64,000 bases of DNA from Daphnia carinata (taxonomy: Eukaryota; Arthropoda; Branchiopoda; Diplostraca; Daphniidae), in assembly GCF_022539665.2 (NCBI RefSeq), contig NC_081331.1, positions 5,986,501-6,050,500 on the forward strand, written 5' to 3'. Made by a program: the position numbers and the translations under genes. The notes under the pieces were generated by a model. The model worked only from the letters and a program-made list of their open reading frames with translations, searched no databases and was not told the origin of the DNA. Below are positions 33,397 to 58,329 of this stretch, piece after piece. Every line of letters starts with the position of its first letter. Position 1 is the stretch's first letter.

Positions 33397-36300
33397 ATGG
33401 AACTTGCCAGTGCCAAATCGAAGCGTGTTTATAAAGTCGTCTTGACCGGAGGTAAAAAAATGTGAAATTTCAAAGGAAAACGTCCTAGTGCACGTGCTTA
33501 CAACTTAGTGCAGCATGGGCGACAGGGGCTTGTCGATGCTTGCCAGACTTTTATTGATTTTTCGTTTTACAAATATTTGTTGGCTTCGTATTTTGAAATA
33601 TTTCATAAATTACGTTTTCAAGTAGAGCCTTAAAAATTTAAGAGAATAGCCAAATCAAATTTTTGTTTTTTCTTAACTCTGCTCACTGAATTCACTTAGG
33701 CCCATGTGGCGGGAAAACAACCGGCCAGTCGAGGCTGTGCACCTTCTTTGAAAATCTGGGATGGAAGGTATTCTACTGGGGCGTAGAGTTTATTTTATTG
33801 ACGTTAGTACATCGTCATTTTTTTTTATTTATTTATTTTTCATTTTAGGTGTTCAGGGTGCCTGAAACTGCCTCAACTTTACTCAGGTTAGAATCAACGG
33901 CATTTGTTCTTGGTTAATCAGTTGCCTGCGATGAGATCGCATGTCGCCGTTGGGCGTTTTTCAAACGTTTTAGCCTTTACCGCCTATTATTTACAGTAGT
34001 ATTTAAAATAATCTCCTAGCATGTTATCTCTAAGCAATATTTTCAGCATTTTTTTTATACGCTTCGTTTCTCATCTAGTGGCGGAGTGAAGTTTGCCGAT
34101 CTGTCGCCTGAAGATGGTAAGATGCAATTCTTTCTAGTTTTTTCTAAATTTAGTTACTTTCCCTTTGTCCCTCGTGATTCTTGAAGACTCGTGTGTTGCA
34201 TTCATGAATTGTTACTCGGATTTTAATTTCGGAACGGTGCTCATACTCTGTCATATGATGTGATTGATGTGACTAAAAAACAAGTATACGATAGCAATAG
34301 TGGTTTTTTAGGCTCAAGCTCAGGGTCAAGTAATGCAGTTAACGATCCATTATACGGGCAAGCGAAATGAAAACCTTGGGTCCTTTCTGATCGATGTCAG
34401 CAGCGCTACTGTATTCCTTTACAAAAATCGGCCGTAGTCCGTGTTTCTGCTTTCGAATTGTTAAGTTTAAAAGGGTAAAAATAGCCTTCGTGCGTCGGGA
34501 AATCTGCTGGTTGAAGGAGCTGCCTGGGTAAACGTGTTTGTCAGCATGGCTCGCGAGCCCCCCTTTTGTTTTCTATTTCATTCTTAGTTTCTTTCTTTCT
34601 TCCTTTTCTCGGTTGAAGGGAGAAGATGGTCACCTGCCAATAATGTGCCCGGATGGTGTTCCTCTACATATTCTCCGATTGACGTAATGCAGCAGATGCC
34701 TTTAATGTTCCCCGTATTCGTTGGCACGGTTTGTAATTGTTTCCTCTCGTATTGTGAACATCAGGATAGGAAAAATTGCGAAACTTTGCCATGTTTCCTT
34801 TATGGATGGGTTGGATATCGCTCCTTCATGTAAGATGACATACGAACCTCGTATGTTAGGGTCTAATTTGCTGGCAAGCAAAGCCTTTTCACTGCGATTT
34901 GTTATCGATGGGAACCGGCTGCAAAATATTAACGGTTAAATGAATGCGCCTTACCCGAAGTTTAGTCGATTCCCGTTATCCGCTTTCACCGATCATGTAT
35001 CATCCGCGTATCATATTGGGGCGATCGAACTGAATCATTGATGGTCCATCTCGTCCCTACCGATCGTATGTCACTATATCGGAAGGACGCGATCAAATAT
35101 ACATTCATCCCGTATTGATTGGCCATGAGACTGTTGTTTACCGTATAGTTAACACAGTGTAACTCAACCAAAGTTTAATTTCACTTTATTCTCTCCAACG
35201 CAGCTATCATGTTTCAAGAAAATTTGCTGAAAACGATGATTCAAATGGAAAACACGTTCTTTGCGTTGGCTGAACGATTCAACCGTGATTGCATCATCAT
35301 TTGCGACCGAGGAACCATGGACGCATCCGCCTGTAAGTTGTTCTACATGATTCACATTTCGTCTTCGTTTCGTCTTCTAAACTGAAATGTCAAGTTACAA
35401 TAGCTGTGGGAAAAATAGTTGGATTGACCATTGCAATAGGGACATGCTGGTAAACTAATACGAGTGATCTAGTTTCACCTTCGATCAACCGCAAAGGTAT
35501 CAAACTAAAGGAAACGAGATGTGCAGTTCGTGCAGCAACTGCGTTATTCTTCAGACACGCACGAAAGGAAAATGCAAGTGCACAGTATCGATTGCTGATG
35601 CATTATGCAGATTAAATGATTTAACCAGACTTTCCATGAATAACTATTGCGACTAGACCTTAATTCTGTGGTTTACTGATTGCAATTGGAAGTTGGGCGT
35701 GTAGACTTAGTGCGATTGCCCTTGATCTCGTTAATCGTAAGTTTCATGTCGAATAAACAAAACTGCTGAAGGTTATTCGAAACACGTTCAGTAACGCAGA
35801 AGAAATACCCTTGTGATGTTTTTTCTGATTAGTCTGACAAACAGGCATAGAACATTTATCAGTTAGGTGTAACAGTTAAATTATGCCTTAGATAGCGAGA
35901 TATGGTGTCCTTTTATATTTATTTGTTAATTCCTATATCTTGCGTAAATGATCCACACATGACTGCATTCGTGCCTTTTGTTAAATTTTTTTTTTTTATT
36001 TCGTTTAGTTGTCTCAAAAGAAGTTTGGGAGCAACTGATGAAGACAAACGGGTGGAATCCGGTCGAACTGAGGGACACGAGATACAATCAAATCATCCAC
36101 ATGGTGTCAGCAGCTAAAGGCGCTGAGGACTTCTACACCACCGAGGTAAAATAATGCTGCATAGCTGTAAGAATCTTCAGCGCTTTGTTATTTTATGTGA
36201 TCGTATTTTTTTTCTTTACATTAATCAAAACAGGATCATTCTTGTCGAAGTGAAAATCTTGATTTAGCCCACACCTTGGACGATCGTGCGGCTGAAGCCT

Positions 36301-37643
36301 GGATTGGTCATCCTTACTTTGATGTTATAGACAATTCGACTAATTTTGACACCAAACTTCGTCGAATGATAAGCGTATGTTAAACATGAGTTTTTATTTT
36401 TATTAGCACTGCATCTTTTATAATCAAATGCAGGCTGTTTGTCAGCGGATGGGCCTGGATACTGGTGATCGGCTGGAAACCAACGCAAGGAAGTTAAAGT
36501 TTCTGGTTCGTTCGCTACCTGATGATAGTAAGTTTCCTCCCTTTGAAGACTTTGATGTCATTCATGACTACTTGCAAACAAATTCAAAGAAAACCCAAGC
36601 CCGATTAAGAAAGAGAGGTCAAAAAGGTGAGTTACATGATCTTAGATCACAAAAAATTGAACTGCAGTGAGCATGTATTGATTGCATGCGATATTGGTAG
36701 ATCGTTGGAGCTATACTTTAACAGTACGTCGACCCGAAGTACGCGGTCAAGTGGTAGAAATCAAGACGCAAATCACAAGCAGAGACTACTCTAACATGCT
36801 AGAGCAACGCGATCCATTTCACCTTACCATTTTAAAGAAAAGACGCTGCTTTCTCTACCACAACCAATATTTTCAACTGGATATTTACAAAGAGCCTTGC
36901 CATCCAAGGTATACTTAGCGATTGGATTTTGTCCAATATAAACAATTTACAAGAAAACACTCTTCATCACAGATGCCATGGCTTAGTGTTGTTGGAAACA
37001 TATACGACACAGTCGTTGGAGGAATTCCAAGCTCATAAGTTGCCCGATTTCCTCGACATCGTCGGTAATGTGACGGGTGACCCAACCCACTCTATGTACA
37101 ACCTTTCTCTTAAAGAGGAATGGTTGAATAATAAAAAGTTCTGCTTCAAACTAGCAGGTACGCAATAATATTCAATGGTAATGATTAGTTAATTACGATG
37201 TTTTTGTTTGCTCGAAAATTGGGTCGAATTTCGTAATGTCCAAGGGGAGATTTGATAGACAGTGGGATAAAAATTGCATTTAGTCTAATGATGTATTAAA
37301 GGTTCCGTATTTTAAATTATTGACTCAGCTGAATTGCACGAGGAATTGGGCTGAGGTAAGGATCATCGAGCTTGATGGCTAATGCTCGAATCAGATGCAT
37401 GTGTATCATAGGAATCTTTATTCACAAAATTTGTTTAGCAATTCACTATTTTTCCTACAGTATCGCTGTTTCTGCTGTTTCCATTTTGTTTTGTTTTTTA
37501 AATTAGTTTCTATACATTTCAACTGATACGTGTTTTCCTTTTTCATATCGGAAAATCAAATACCAACAGCCGATGATGAGGATGACCTGACTGGAAGCCC
37601 TCGAACCAATGGCTGGGCGGGGCCACACGTAAATGGAGTTTAA
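33397..37643 (+). CDS. Ttd14: Ttd14, TRPL translocation defect protein 14 (P-loop + CYTH-like)
   Basis: Nucleotide- and phosphoinositide-binding protein; in Drosophila it is needed for TRPL channel trafficking in photoreceptors. ATG 33397 gives [18 protein letters not shown], and a junction at 33699 forms the Walker [10 protein letters not shown]. Small exons follow: [38 protein letters not shown]. After a 1.1-kb intron comes [20 protein letters not shown] with [12 protein letters not shown], the DRG acidic motif of these P-loop proteins. Next are [19 protein letters not shown] and [18 protein letters not shown]. The C-terminal half is a CYTH-like domain ([40 protein letters not shown]). The last exon, after CAACAG, ends [12 protein letters not shown]-stop (37641-37643). 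Exon joins keep frame throughout. Confidence 0.9.
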
Positions 37644-38133
37644 AATTAAATTTTCAGCACGTACGGTTTATAGGGCTCAACAAGCAACCTACTATTCATC
37701 TGATTGCTACATGAGTCTCAGTTCTTATTCAAATTGTTCAACTCAATATATCGACTCCCTCACGTTATACGACAAAGAAGAAGATAAGGAAACGGAATAG
37801 TAATGGGTAGCCTACACTTGACTCTCATGATAACTAGGTTTCTTACTGCTGCTTTGTAACTAGAAAGTTGCAATACGCTCGTTTTACAATTACTAGCTAG
37901 TCTACTAAACGATTGTCACCGACAAATTGTAGCACCTGGCCGTCAATACTGAGCGACCATGTTACATTTTCTTCATTTATCCTTTACAAGTGCATTATAT
38001 CCCATGTAGTATTAATATCATTAACCCTCATTTTCTTAGACAAATACAAACACTGTATTTTTGCAGTAGTAAAACTGAACACTTTGTGGATTATTTGAAC
38101 AAGTACATATTGGTTTTGCTTTGAAAATTCCTT
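37644..38133. other. 3' region between convergent Ttd14 and CCCH gene
   Basis: Presumed 3' UTRs of the two convergent genes; no coding sequence or clear AATAAA was identified. Confidence 0.4.
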
Positions 38134-38800
38134 TTAATGGTGCTGATGGAGTCTTACTTTTTTCTCCGATGGATTGCCCATCTGATCACCAGAATGTCTT
38201 TTTGTTGAACATCTAGAGTTTTGGGATATTGTGGGGTTTCCAGTGCTATCATCAAAGTCTGGGCTGCATATGCTATTTTCCAAAGGATCTACTTGCTTTT
38301 GTTTCTTTTGCAACAATTCTGAGTCATGAGCGAAGACACAGTTTGATCCAAATCTGCATCTACCTTTTCTGTAGTTCCAACAGACCTTTCTTCCATTTAT
38401 TTCTTTAACATCTTCAAGTTTAGGTGCAAATTTCACATGTTTTTCAAGTGTTCCTTTTTCTGCATCTTCAGCTTCCTTGTAAGGATTTGTGAAGACAGAA
38501 TGTTTTGTAACAGTTGGTTCTGAACTTCGAAAAGGGTTCTTTAAGTTTCTTGAATATTTATCCTGCAAAGAAAAATCATCTGTTTGATCTTCATCCCTAA
38601 AAAAGAAACATTCAGAATATGGCCTACAGCTCTCATGGAAATATTCCTTACCCACTACTACTATCATCAACAATTTGAAAAAAGTTAGTTTTCTTTGTTG
38701 TTGCAGATTCTTCAGGTAATGGCAATTCAATGTTTTCGGTTGTTTCTGAAGTGTCGGACTCATCAGATCCATAACCCACCAAAAGATTTAACGATGTCAT
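38134..38800 (-). CDS. single CCCH zinc-finger protein, uncharacterised
   Basis: Two exons on the minus strand. Exon 1 begins at ATG 38800 (MTSLNLLVGYGSDESDTSE) and ends at GG/GTAAGG. Exon 2 follows a TTTTTTAG acceptor and gives DEDQTDDFSLQDKYSRN, NPFRSSEP, NPYKEAEDAEKGTLEKHVKF, then one CCCH finger C-x7-C-x5-C-x3-H in VCWNYRKGRCRFGSNCVFAH. It ends in a basic tail (KKVRLHQHH-stop, 38136-38134). The longer uninterrupted frame starting at 38772 is out of frame in exon 1 and should not be used. About 195 residues. A single finger with this LVGYGSD-type N-terminus suggests a conserved nuclear RNA-binding protein, but I cannot name it. Confidence 0.8.
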
Positions 38801-39352
38801 TTTTCTTGTTCACCAGGAAGCCTAACAATTAATTAAACTCGCACTGCCACTGAATAATTCCTTTTCTTGTTTGGTGTATGATTCAATAACAGCTCTAGAA
38901 AACTTTGCAGACGATCTTTCATCATAGTAAAACGGTGGCCATCTATGAAGAAATGAAATGCAATGACAAGTTCTATGATCAACTATCAGTTTATTAAATA
39001 TCCAACGGTAAATTGTAATAATCCTCGAGTAGAAAAAAACTAGCAGAACTGCAATTCAAGCATCGTGTAATCGGAAGTTTGGATGTGCAATGATTCGGAA
39101 AAAGTTAAAAAAATTGCAAACAAGAATTTAAGACCTAATAAACTACAGTTTTATTCGAACGTTATGCATCGAAAAGTCATGAATAGCTCAGGTTCAGAAC
39201 GTAATGTAAGGGTGGGATTCAAAGAGAAACGTGGAAACGATACAGACAAGAACACACCGAATGCACGATACGTTGGCCATCATTCAAACTTTTATCCAGC
39301 TTATAGCTAGACAATGTGCAACTTAAAACACAAAAACAAGAACACGGATCTC
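38801..39352. other. gap between the CCCH gene and Hrb27C
   Basis: Contains the CCCH 5' flank and the presumed Hrb27C 3' UTR. The frame at 39083-39310 shows no recognisable protein. Confidence 0.35.
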
Positions 39353-42326
39353 TCAGACACCTCCTCGGCGATACGGGTGATATTGAGATTGCGACGGTTG
39401 GTGATGGTGTCCACCTCTTTGAGGACCTGGCCCTCCAGGACCGGCAGTGCCTGCTCCCGTTCCTGGAACACCGATTCCATTACCAGCAGGTGCTACACCA
39501 GGGGGTGGAACTCTTTCGGGATTGCCATAGCCTTAGAGGAAAAAAGTTCGAGAATATTAGATGTTCCAAAATTATATTTCAACAAGTATTGTGAATTTTT
39601 TTCTTACCTTGCCCACCACCGTATCCTTGGGCACTAGCGTCCTGAGCGTAACCTCCTCGGTACCCTTGGTTTACGTCCTAAGAAGAAAACGATAAGAATA
39701 AATGAGATGCTTATTCTCTTAGCTAAAAAAGTTTACTTACTGTGCCATAACCATTGGTTCCGTATCCAGCACCATACTGAGCAGGCTCTGTTTTCACTCC
39801 AGGGACGCCAGGACCGGTGGGTGCAGCAGCACCCGGAGGACCTCCATTTGTAGGATTTGGACCTCTACCATACATGTCCCCATTGGGACCTGGGCCACCA
39901 GGACCTCCTTGAGGGCCTGGTCCACCCCAGTTCCAGTTGTTGTATCCACCTTGTTGCGGTCCACCTTGGGGGCCTGTATGGTTTAATACGTTCTTATTTT
40001 TATTCATCTACTCGGTACCAAAAACAATTCAATTCACGGGAAAACTTCTATTTAGGAAATCTCAGCCAATTTATCTTCGAAATATATCCTGGAGGAGAGA
40101 CAATAAATGCATTACCATAACCATAACTGGCTCCTGGACCCCCTCCATAACCTCCCCATTGTCCTTGTGGGCCCCATCCTTGATATCCACCTTGGGGTCC
40201 ATATCCGTAACCTCCTTGATTTGCCGGTCCACCCCATCCTTGATATCCGCCACCCATGGGCGGACCCATCGGTCCTCCCATTGGGCCACCCATAGGTCCC
40301 ATACCCTAAAGGAAACGGGGAAAACAATTATTTCAATTCTATAACAGATTAAAAGCCTTTCAGTGACAGGTGAGCTTACCCCATGCATCCCCATGCCGGG
40401 ACCTTCCCATCCACCATTGTGTCCTCCACGCCTCATTCCAGCGGATGATCCTCGAGTGTCGCGGGGCTCAGCCTTCTTGATTTCAACCTACATTTCAAAA
40501 CGATTTATTATTTCTTGTAGTCATCAATGCTATTTCTAACATTAACACCATTAATTGCAGTTCTTCTTTTAAATATAATAAAGAGAGCTCACCACCGACC
40601 TTAACTTGTTACATTATTGATTAGCGTTATCTATTGTTCTCTTACATGTACTAGTACAGACACCAGCTTAATACGACGGTTGGATACATTCTCTTAACAA
40701 ACTTTAAAATATAAGAGCAAGTGTCGGCGAGGTTTAAACAATGGTGAGCCCTGATTATTAATACTTCCGACTTCCATTTTTTCACAAAGAATGAAGGGAG
40801 AGGGACATTGGTTGTTTGTTTGATGATAGAATACCTGTTTTCCATTGATTGAAACATAGTGTTCACCACAGCAGCGATCCACCGACTCCTCCGATTCAAA
40901 GGTCAAAAAGCCAAAGCCTGTCCCAAGGTTTTCCAAATTGCTTATTACACGCGTAAACAACTATGTTTTGCTACTCTTTGCTTTCATCTCATGAATAATC
41001 ATTCAAAGCAAGCTTGGGACAGGCCTGACTTAAATTATTTGCCAACCATAGCTTTGACTGCAGAGTTGATGAGTTTGATACCGGGTTTCTAATACTTGGA
41101 GAGAAATAAATCTAATACTTTGAGAAGCATTAAGTTCTAGAGTAGTGAGCATGAAAGAAATATTGACTGCAACCCAAAGGGTACACCAATATTCAGTCAC
41201 TTGTATTCCACCCTCCCATGTTTCTTAATGGCATCTTATCTACTGTTTAAAAGTATCAGAAACTTTTCTTTTGAGCAGTAGAAGTAAATGTGGATAGGAA
41301 CTTAGCCACTTGCTTACCTAAGGAAATAAAATAACCACACTATTAACGTTAGCACAGTTAAACGAAACCATCCAATCTTCGGAACATAGCCACTTACACT
41401 TTCATCGCACATAAAGTATGAAGGACATTTGTAGTTCACTTACGCGATATTTAATTAAACTGAGTTGCCCACTAATAAAGGAAAAACACTCACCTCGTGA
41501 TTTTTTCTTCTCCTGGTCGTACATGATGACGACTTCAGTAACTTTCCCGTACTGGGAGAAGAAGTTGCGAAGATCTGTTTCGGTCAAGTTCGATGGAAGC
41601 CCGCCTAAAAATACTTTGTATCCATTGCCTGTCCCCATACTCCGACGAGGAGCGCGCACCATTTCAGCACGTGGATTACATGGCTTGGGATCAATCTACA
41701 AGGGGAAATAACAGGTTAAGTTTAAAAACAAGAACTCTAATTTTAAAAAACAGTTGTAGGAAGATATTGAACTGGAATCCCAAAAGTGATTTTTTGTTCA
41801 ATTACTTTCATTTCAATGTAGCAACACAGCGAAAGGAGATAGAATTGTTTAAAATTTTTATCACCGCTCAAGTGGTGCAAGGAAAAAAAAAAGAAAGTAT
41901 TATTTCCAAAGAACTTACTGTACGGTTATCAAGTATATGGGGTGTATTCTGGAGAACCAAACCAACATTATTTGGATCAGCAAAAGTAATGAACCCAAAG
42001 CCCCTTGATCTTCCAGTTTCTGGATTCTTCATCACCACACAGTCAACTACTTCACCATATTGGCTGAAATATCGTAGTAAGTTGTCGCGAGTCGTCTCCC
42101 AGCTTAAGCCTCCTATGAACATTTTACTGAAAGCAAAGGCAAAATTACATCAAATGCACATCTATGCCAGGTCACGAGCAGCTTGAGGTACGGCGTCAAT
42201 CTCGTCATGGCCTCAGGTCTCTCGACAGCCTTACACGTCAACACTATTTTTAGAAATATGTTCTTACCCTTGCTCGTTTGAGCTATCGCCACCCTCTTTT
42301 CCAGGAAATTTCTGTTGAGAAGTCAT
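39353..42326 (-). CDS. Hrb27C: Hrb27C / DAZAP1-type hnRNP with two RRMs
   Basis: Nuclear/cytoplasmic RNA-binding protein acting in splicing, mRNA localisation and translation. ATG 42326 gives MTSQQKFPGKEGGDSSNEQG and a GTAAGA donor. RRM1 follows (KMFIGGLSWETTRDNLLRYF, SRGFGFITFADPNNVG, with RNP2/RNP1 motifs), then DPKPCNPRAEMVRAPRR. RRM2 is split across introns: KVFLGGLPSNLTETDLRNFF, then VVIMYDQEKKKSRG, joined to FGFLTFESEESVDRC and KAEPRDTRGSSAG. This matches DAZAP1/Hrb27C spacing. The C-terminal exons (40490 down to 39353) encode a Gly/Pro/Gln-rich low-complexity tail (for example MGPMGGPMGG, GYQGWGGP) ending QYHPYRRGGV-stop. The splice acceptor at 40918 lies inside a 12-bp inverted repeat and has a purine-rich approach, so regulated splicing is possible. 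Confidence 0.93.
40916..41024 (-). promoter_or_regulatory. inverted repeat spanning the RRM2 splice acceptor of Hrb27C
   Basis: GCCTGTCCCAAG at 40916-40927 is the exact reverse complement of CTTGGGACAGGC at 41013-41024, with an 85-bp loop. In the transcript the downstream arm contains the CAG of the acceptor and the first two bases of the RRM2 exon. Pairing would hide the acceptor. Confidence 0.5.
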
Positions 42327-42698
42327 TTTCGGTCTTTATGTGAATAACAATAAATGAGTGTTTTCTGTTCCTCGACAAGGTGAGTTCCGATCAAACTTAA
42401 TAACGCTTGGGTATGCTTGGAAATGGCCGGCTTTTCAGAGTTTGCAACGTTGCCACTGTATCACTAGCTTAAAAGAACAATTTAGAAGAATTTTATTTTT
42501 TATCATAAGAAATATATTTTGTTGTAGAACTTTAAATATAAATAATTATTTTAAAAAAATTTACGTAATGATCTGTTTTGAAAGAAAAACGGCTCGTATT
42601 CGAATCGACGAATGAAGCGCTGAACTGAACACCGTAGTTAAGCCTCTGTTTAGTATATCCGAAAGCCACTGTACCGCATTTTGTCGCACATTTTAACC
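42327..42698. promoter_or_regulatory. divergent promoter region of Hrb27C and Prp19
   Basis: A 372-bp gap between two divergent housekeeping genes. No TATA box with TCAGT was recognised. The frame at 42358-42615 has no protein features. Confidence 0.4.
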
Positions 42699-44714
42699 AT
42701 GGCGCTCTGTTGTTCACGTAAATATAAAATTAAATCTTTAATTAATACTTCATAATTCATTTGTCATAATGATGATACCAAAAACAAATAGATATAATCA
42801 TATGGTAGTCAAAACTTGGTTTGTTTTTTTGTTTTTTCTAGTGTCCAACGAGGTTCCCGAGCACCCTGTGGTCTCGCCGGTGTCAGGATCGGTGTTTGAA
42901 CGTCGACTGATTGAAAAGTATATTGCCGATAATGGAGTCGATCCCACGAACGGAAAAGAAATAACCATTGACCAACTCATTGAAATAAAAAGTATAAAAA
43001 TTTGCTTTTTTTTTGCTCAACAACTTTTGCCTATTAATTTTGTGTTTAGCACCTCCAATTGTGAAACCCAAAGTACCATCTGCAACAAGCATTCCAGCAG
43101 TACTGAAATCTTTACAAGATGAATGGGATGCTGTAATGCTGAATTCATTCACTTTGAGGCAACAGTTGCAAACTGCTCGACAAGAATTGAGGTATTTAAG
43201 AAATCATATTTGTAGCCATTTAGGTTACTTAGCCTAATTGTTTTATTCCAGCCATGCCTTGTATCAACATGATGCAGCATGCCGTGTTATTGCACGCCTC
43301 CACAAAGAGGTATCTACAGCTAGAGAAGCACTTGCAACTTTGAAGCCACATACTGGCTATGCTGCTGTCACTGCTCCTTCTGTTGCTACCTCAGTAAGAA
43401 AGAACCCCCACCCCTGAAAAAATAGTAATAAGATTGTAGTATTATTGACAAACTGTTACGAATTAGGCTGAAGTTGGAGGAGTTGCAGCACAGCCCATTG
43501 AAGCAGCCGGACTAACACCAGAAATTATTTCACAATTACAAGATAAGGCCACTGTTCTTACGCAAGAACGAAAACGTAGAGGCAAAACTATGCCTGAAGG
43601 TTTGGCTACAGCAGAAGCAATAAAAGGATACAAAATTTTGGCATCTCATCCAGTAATTACAGTTTGCCCCTGTAGTCTTATTCGAACTTAACATATTATC
43701 TTTTCTAGGCGCTGCACAGCGCCAGTATGCCTGGAATTCTGACGATGGATGTTCATGCGGCCGATACCTCACATATCTTGACTGGAGGTAACGATCGATG
43801 CGCGACTGTTTTTAACAAGGATACCGAACAGGTTGTGGCTGTCCTCAAGGGACATACAAAAAAAGTGACCAAAGTACTTTATCATCCAGAAGAGGTATTT
43901 TCGTCAAAAATATTACTATTTTTATTTTTGTTTAATAGGATTCTGATGTTGCCTGTTTTACAGGAAGTAGCGATTACGGCATCCCCCGATGCCACCATTC
44001 GCGTTTGGAATATAACCAGCTCTTCGCAATCTGCCATTATTCGTGCTCATGATGGACCGGTAACAGGCTTGTCACTTCATGCAACAGGAGAATACGTACT
44101 GTCGACCTCCCTGGATCAGCATTGGGCATTTTCTGATATTCGGGTTGGACGATTGTTGACTAAAGTAGCCGATACTGATGGAAACCCACTCACAACGGCC
44201 CAATTCCATCCCGACGGACTTATTTTTGGAACTGGCACACAGGACTCGCAGATTAAAATTTGGGATTTGAAAGAGCAATCTAACGTTGCCAATTTTCCAG
44301 GTAGATATTTAGAAAGCATAACATGAATATGGCTCTAAATAATTTTCATTTTTTATGAGAGCAGGTCATTCGGGTCCGATTGTTGCATTATCGTTCTCGG
44401 AAAACGGCTATTACTTAGCCACAGCTGCTGAAGATTCTTGTGTCAAACTTTGGGATTTGCGCAAACTAAAGAACTTCAAGACGATTCAGCTTGACGAAGG
44501 CTACGAAGTTAAGGATCTATGCTTCGATCAAAGCGGTACCTATTTGGCTGTGGCTGGCACGGACGTTCGTGTCTATCTCTGCAAACAGTGGGAAACACTA
44601 AAAACCTTCAATGACCATACTGCTCTAGCAATGGGTGTCCGATTTGGTAACCATGCGCAGTCCCTTGCATCTGTCAGTATGGATCGTACACTTAAAATTT
44701 ATGGCATCGAGTGA
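42699..44714 (+). CDS. Prp19: Prp19 / PRPF19, U-box ubiquitin ligase of the spliceosome
   Basis: Core of the NineTeen complex, an E3 ligase needed for spliceosome activation. The short first exon MALCCS (ATG 42699) ends at C/GTAAAT and joins after TTCTAG to give [16 protein letters not shown]. The U-box runs to [10 protein letters not shown]. Next are the coiled-coil tetramerisation region ([43 protein letters not shown]) and [20 protein letters not shown]. Seven C-terminal WD40 repeats follow ([71 protein letters not shown]). It ends RTLKIYGIE-stop at 44712-44714. All expected parts are present at the family's usual length of about 500 residues. Confidence 0.96.
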
Positions 44715-45490
44715 TCCACCGTCTACACGGTTGAGAGAGAGGGTTTTTTAATGAAAATTTTTTCGTCCTATCTTTTTTTTTTTTTTTTTGCTGTAAGGTG
44801 CAATGCGCATCAAACTCTCGTCCTCACAAATACACGCGTTTCATTTTTTTCCCATCAACTTATGAAGTGCTGTTTTCTATCGATAGCTTATTATTGATCG
44901 ATGAGTAAGCGAAATGTTTTGCCACCAGAGGGCAGCGTAGATGGCATTTCCCAGCTACCCCAATGGCGGCCTAGGCAGACCAAAGGGGCTCAATTTAGCG
45001 TTGGTCGCTCTATGGTACGAGGGGATATATATATGTATTTGTCCTAAAATGCCGGTCGACCCTTGTGAACAAGGAATAGTGAGATCAATTTGCGTTTATT
45101 TCCAATTACATAGTTCGAATTCTTCAAATTGGATTGCTGTCCTGAATCAAGATTTTTCCAGATAAAGTACAAGGTAAGTCGTCAGAAAAACAACCGTCGA
45201 TTCCTAGTGACGCATCATCGTGTCTCTTTTGTTGTTGATAGCGTGGTTCAAGCAAATCGATAAAATTTTTGATCAATTGAAAAAGAAAACTAAATTATAT
45301 ACGTAAAAACTTTTATCCTGAAATTTTAATTAAAAAAAAAAGAAAATAGCAAGTAGCTATTTTTCCTTAGCATACTCTTAGTACCTCATATTGGAATAGT
45401 ATTTGTAGAAGATGGTGCTATCAGTTAAACAGAAATCTTGGGGTGTCTTCTTTCTGAAATTCTAGATCATTATTTAAATATTTTTGCAGA
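44715..45490 (+). promoter_or_regulatory. domino promoter and 5' leader
   Basis: A perfect TATCGATA palindrome, the DREF/BEAF-type DRE of insects, lies at 44878-44885. A GTAAGT donor at about 45174 (after GATAAAGTACAAG) and a TTTGCAG acceptor just before the coding ATG indicate a spliced non-coding first exon. That leader contains a 74-codon upstream frame at 44941-45165. A T-run precedes the DRE near 44776. Confidence 0.5.
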
Positions 45491-58126
<12,636 letters not shown>

Positions 58127-58303
58127 ACAAAGACAAGTGTTTTGTTTCACTCTTCATCAAACCCTTTTAATCACTTTCATTTTTAATCACTTTTTTTAAA
58201 ACAAACATACAGTTTGGGATTTAACTTCGCTATTAAATCGGCCCTGTAGACTAAATCATGATTGTTTACTGTATGTCGTGTCCATAACTTGCGTTTTGTC
58301 GTC

Positions 58304-58309
58304 AATAAA
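58304..58309 (+). terminator. poly(A) signal of the long domino form
   Basis: AATAAA lies 178 bp after the A-type stop, just before the satellite array begins. Confidence 0.55.
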
Positions 58310-58329
58310 TGATCTTGCATACAAACTAC

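Noticed and set aside
34120-35200. A nested gene inside the 1.1-kb Ttd14 intron
   Set aside because: Frames at 34645-34939 and 35171-34986 show no domain, no splice partners and ordinary intron composition.
38134-38772. 212-residue single-exon reading of the CCCH gene beginning MDLMSPTLQ
   Set aside because: The spliced reading from ATG 38800 uses a GTAAGG donor and TTTTTTAG acceptor and gives a coherent acidic N-terminus; the single-frame version reads through an intron.
39857-40344. Long plus-strand frames opposite the Hrb27C Gly-rich exons
   Set aside because: They are antisense shadows of GC-rich low-complexity coding sequence; the minus-strand frame joins cleanly to the RRM exons.
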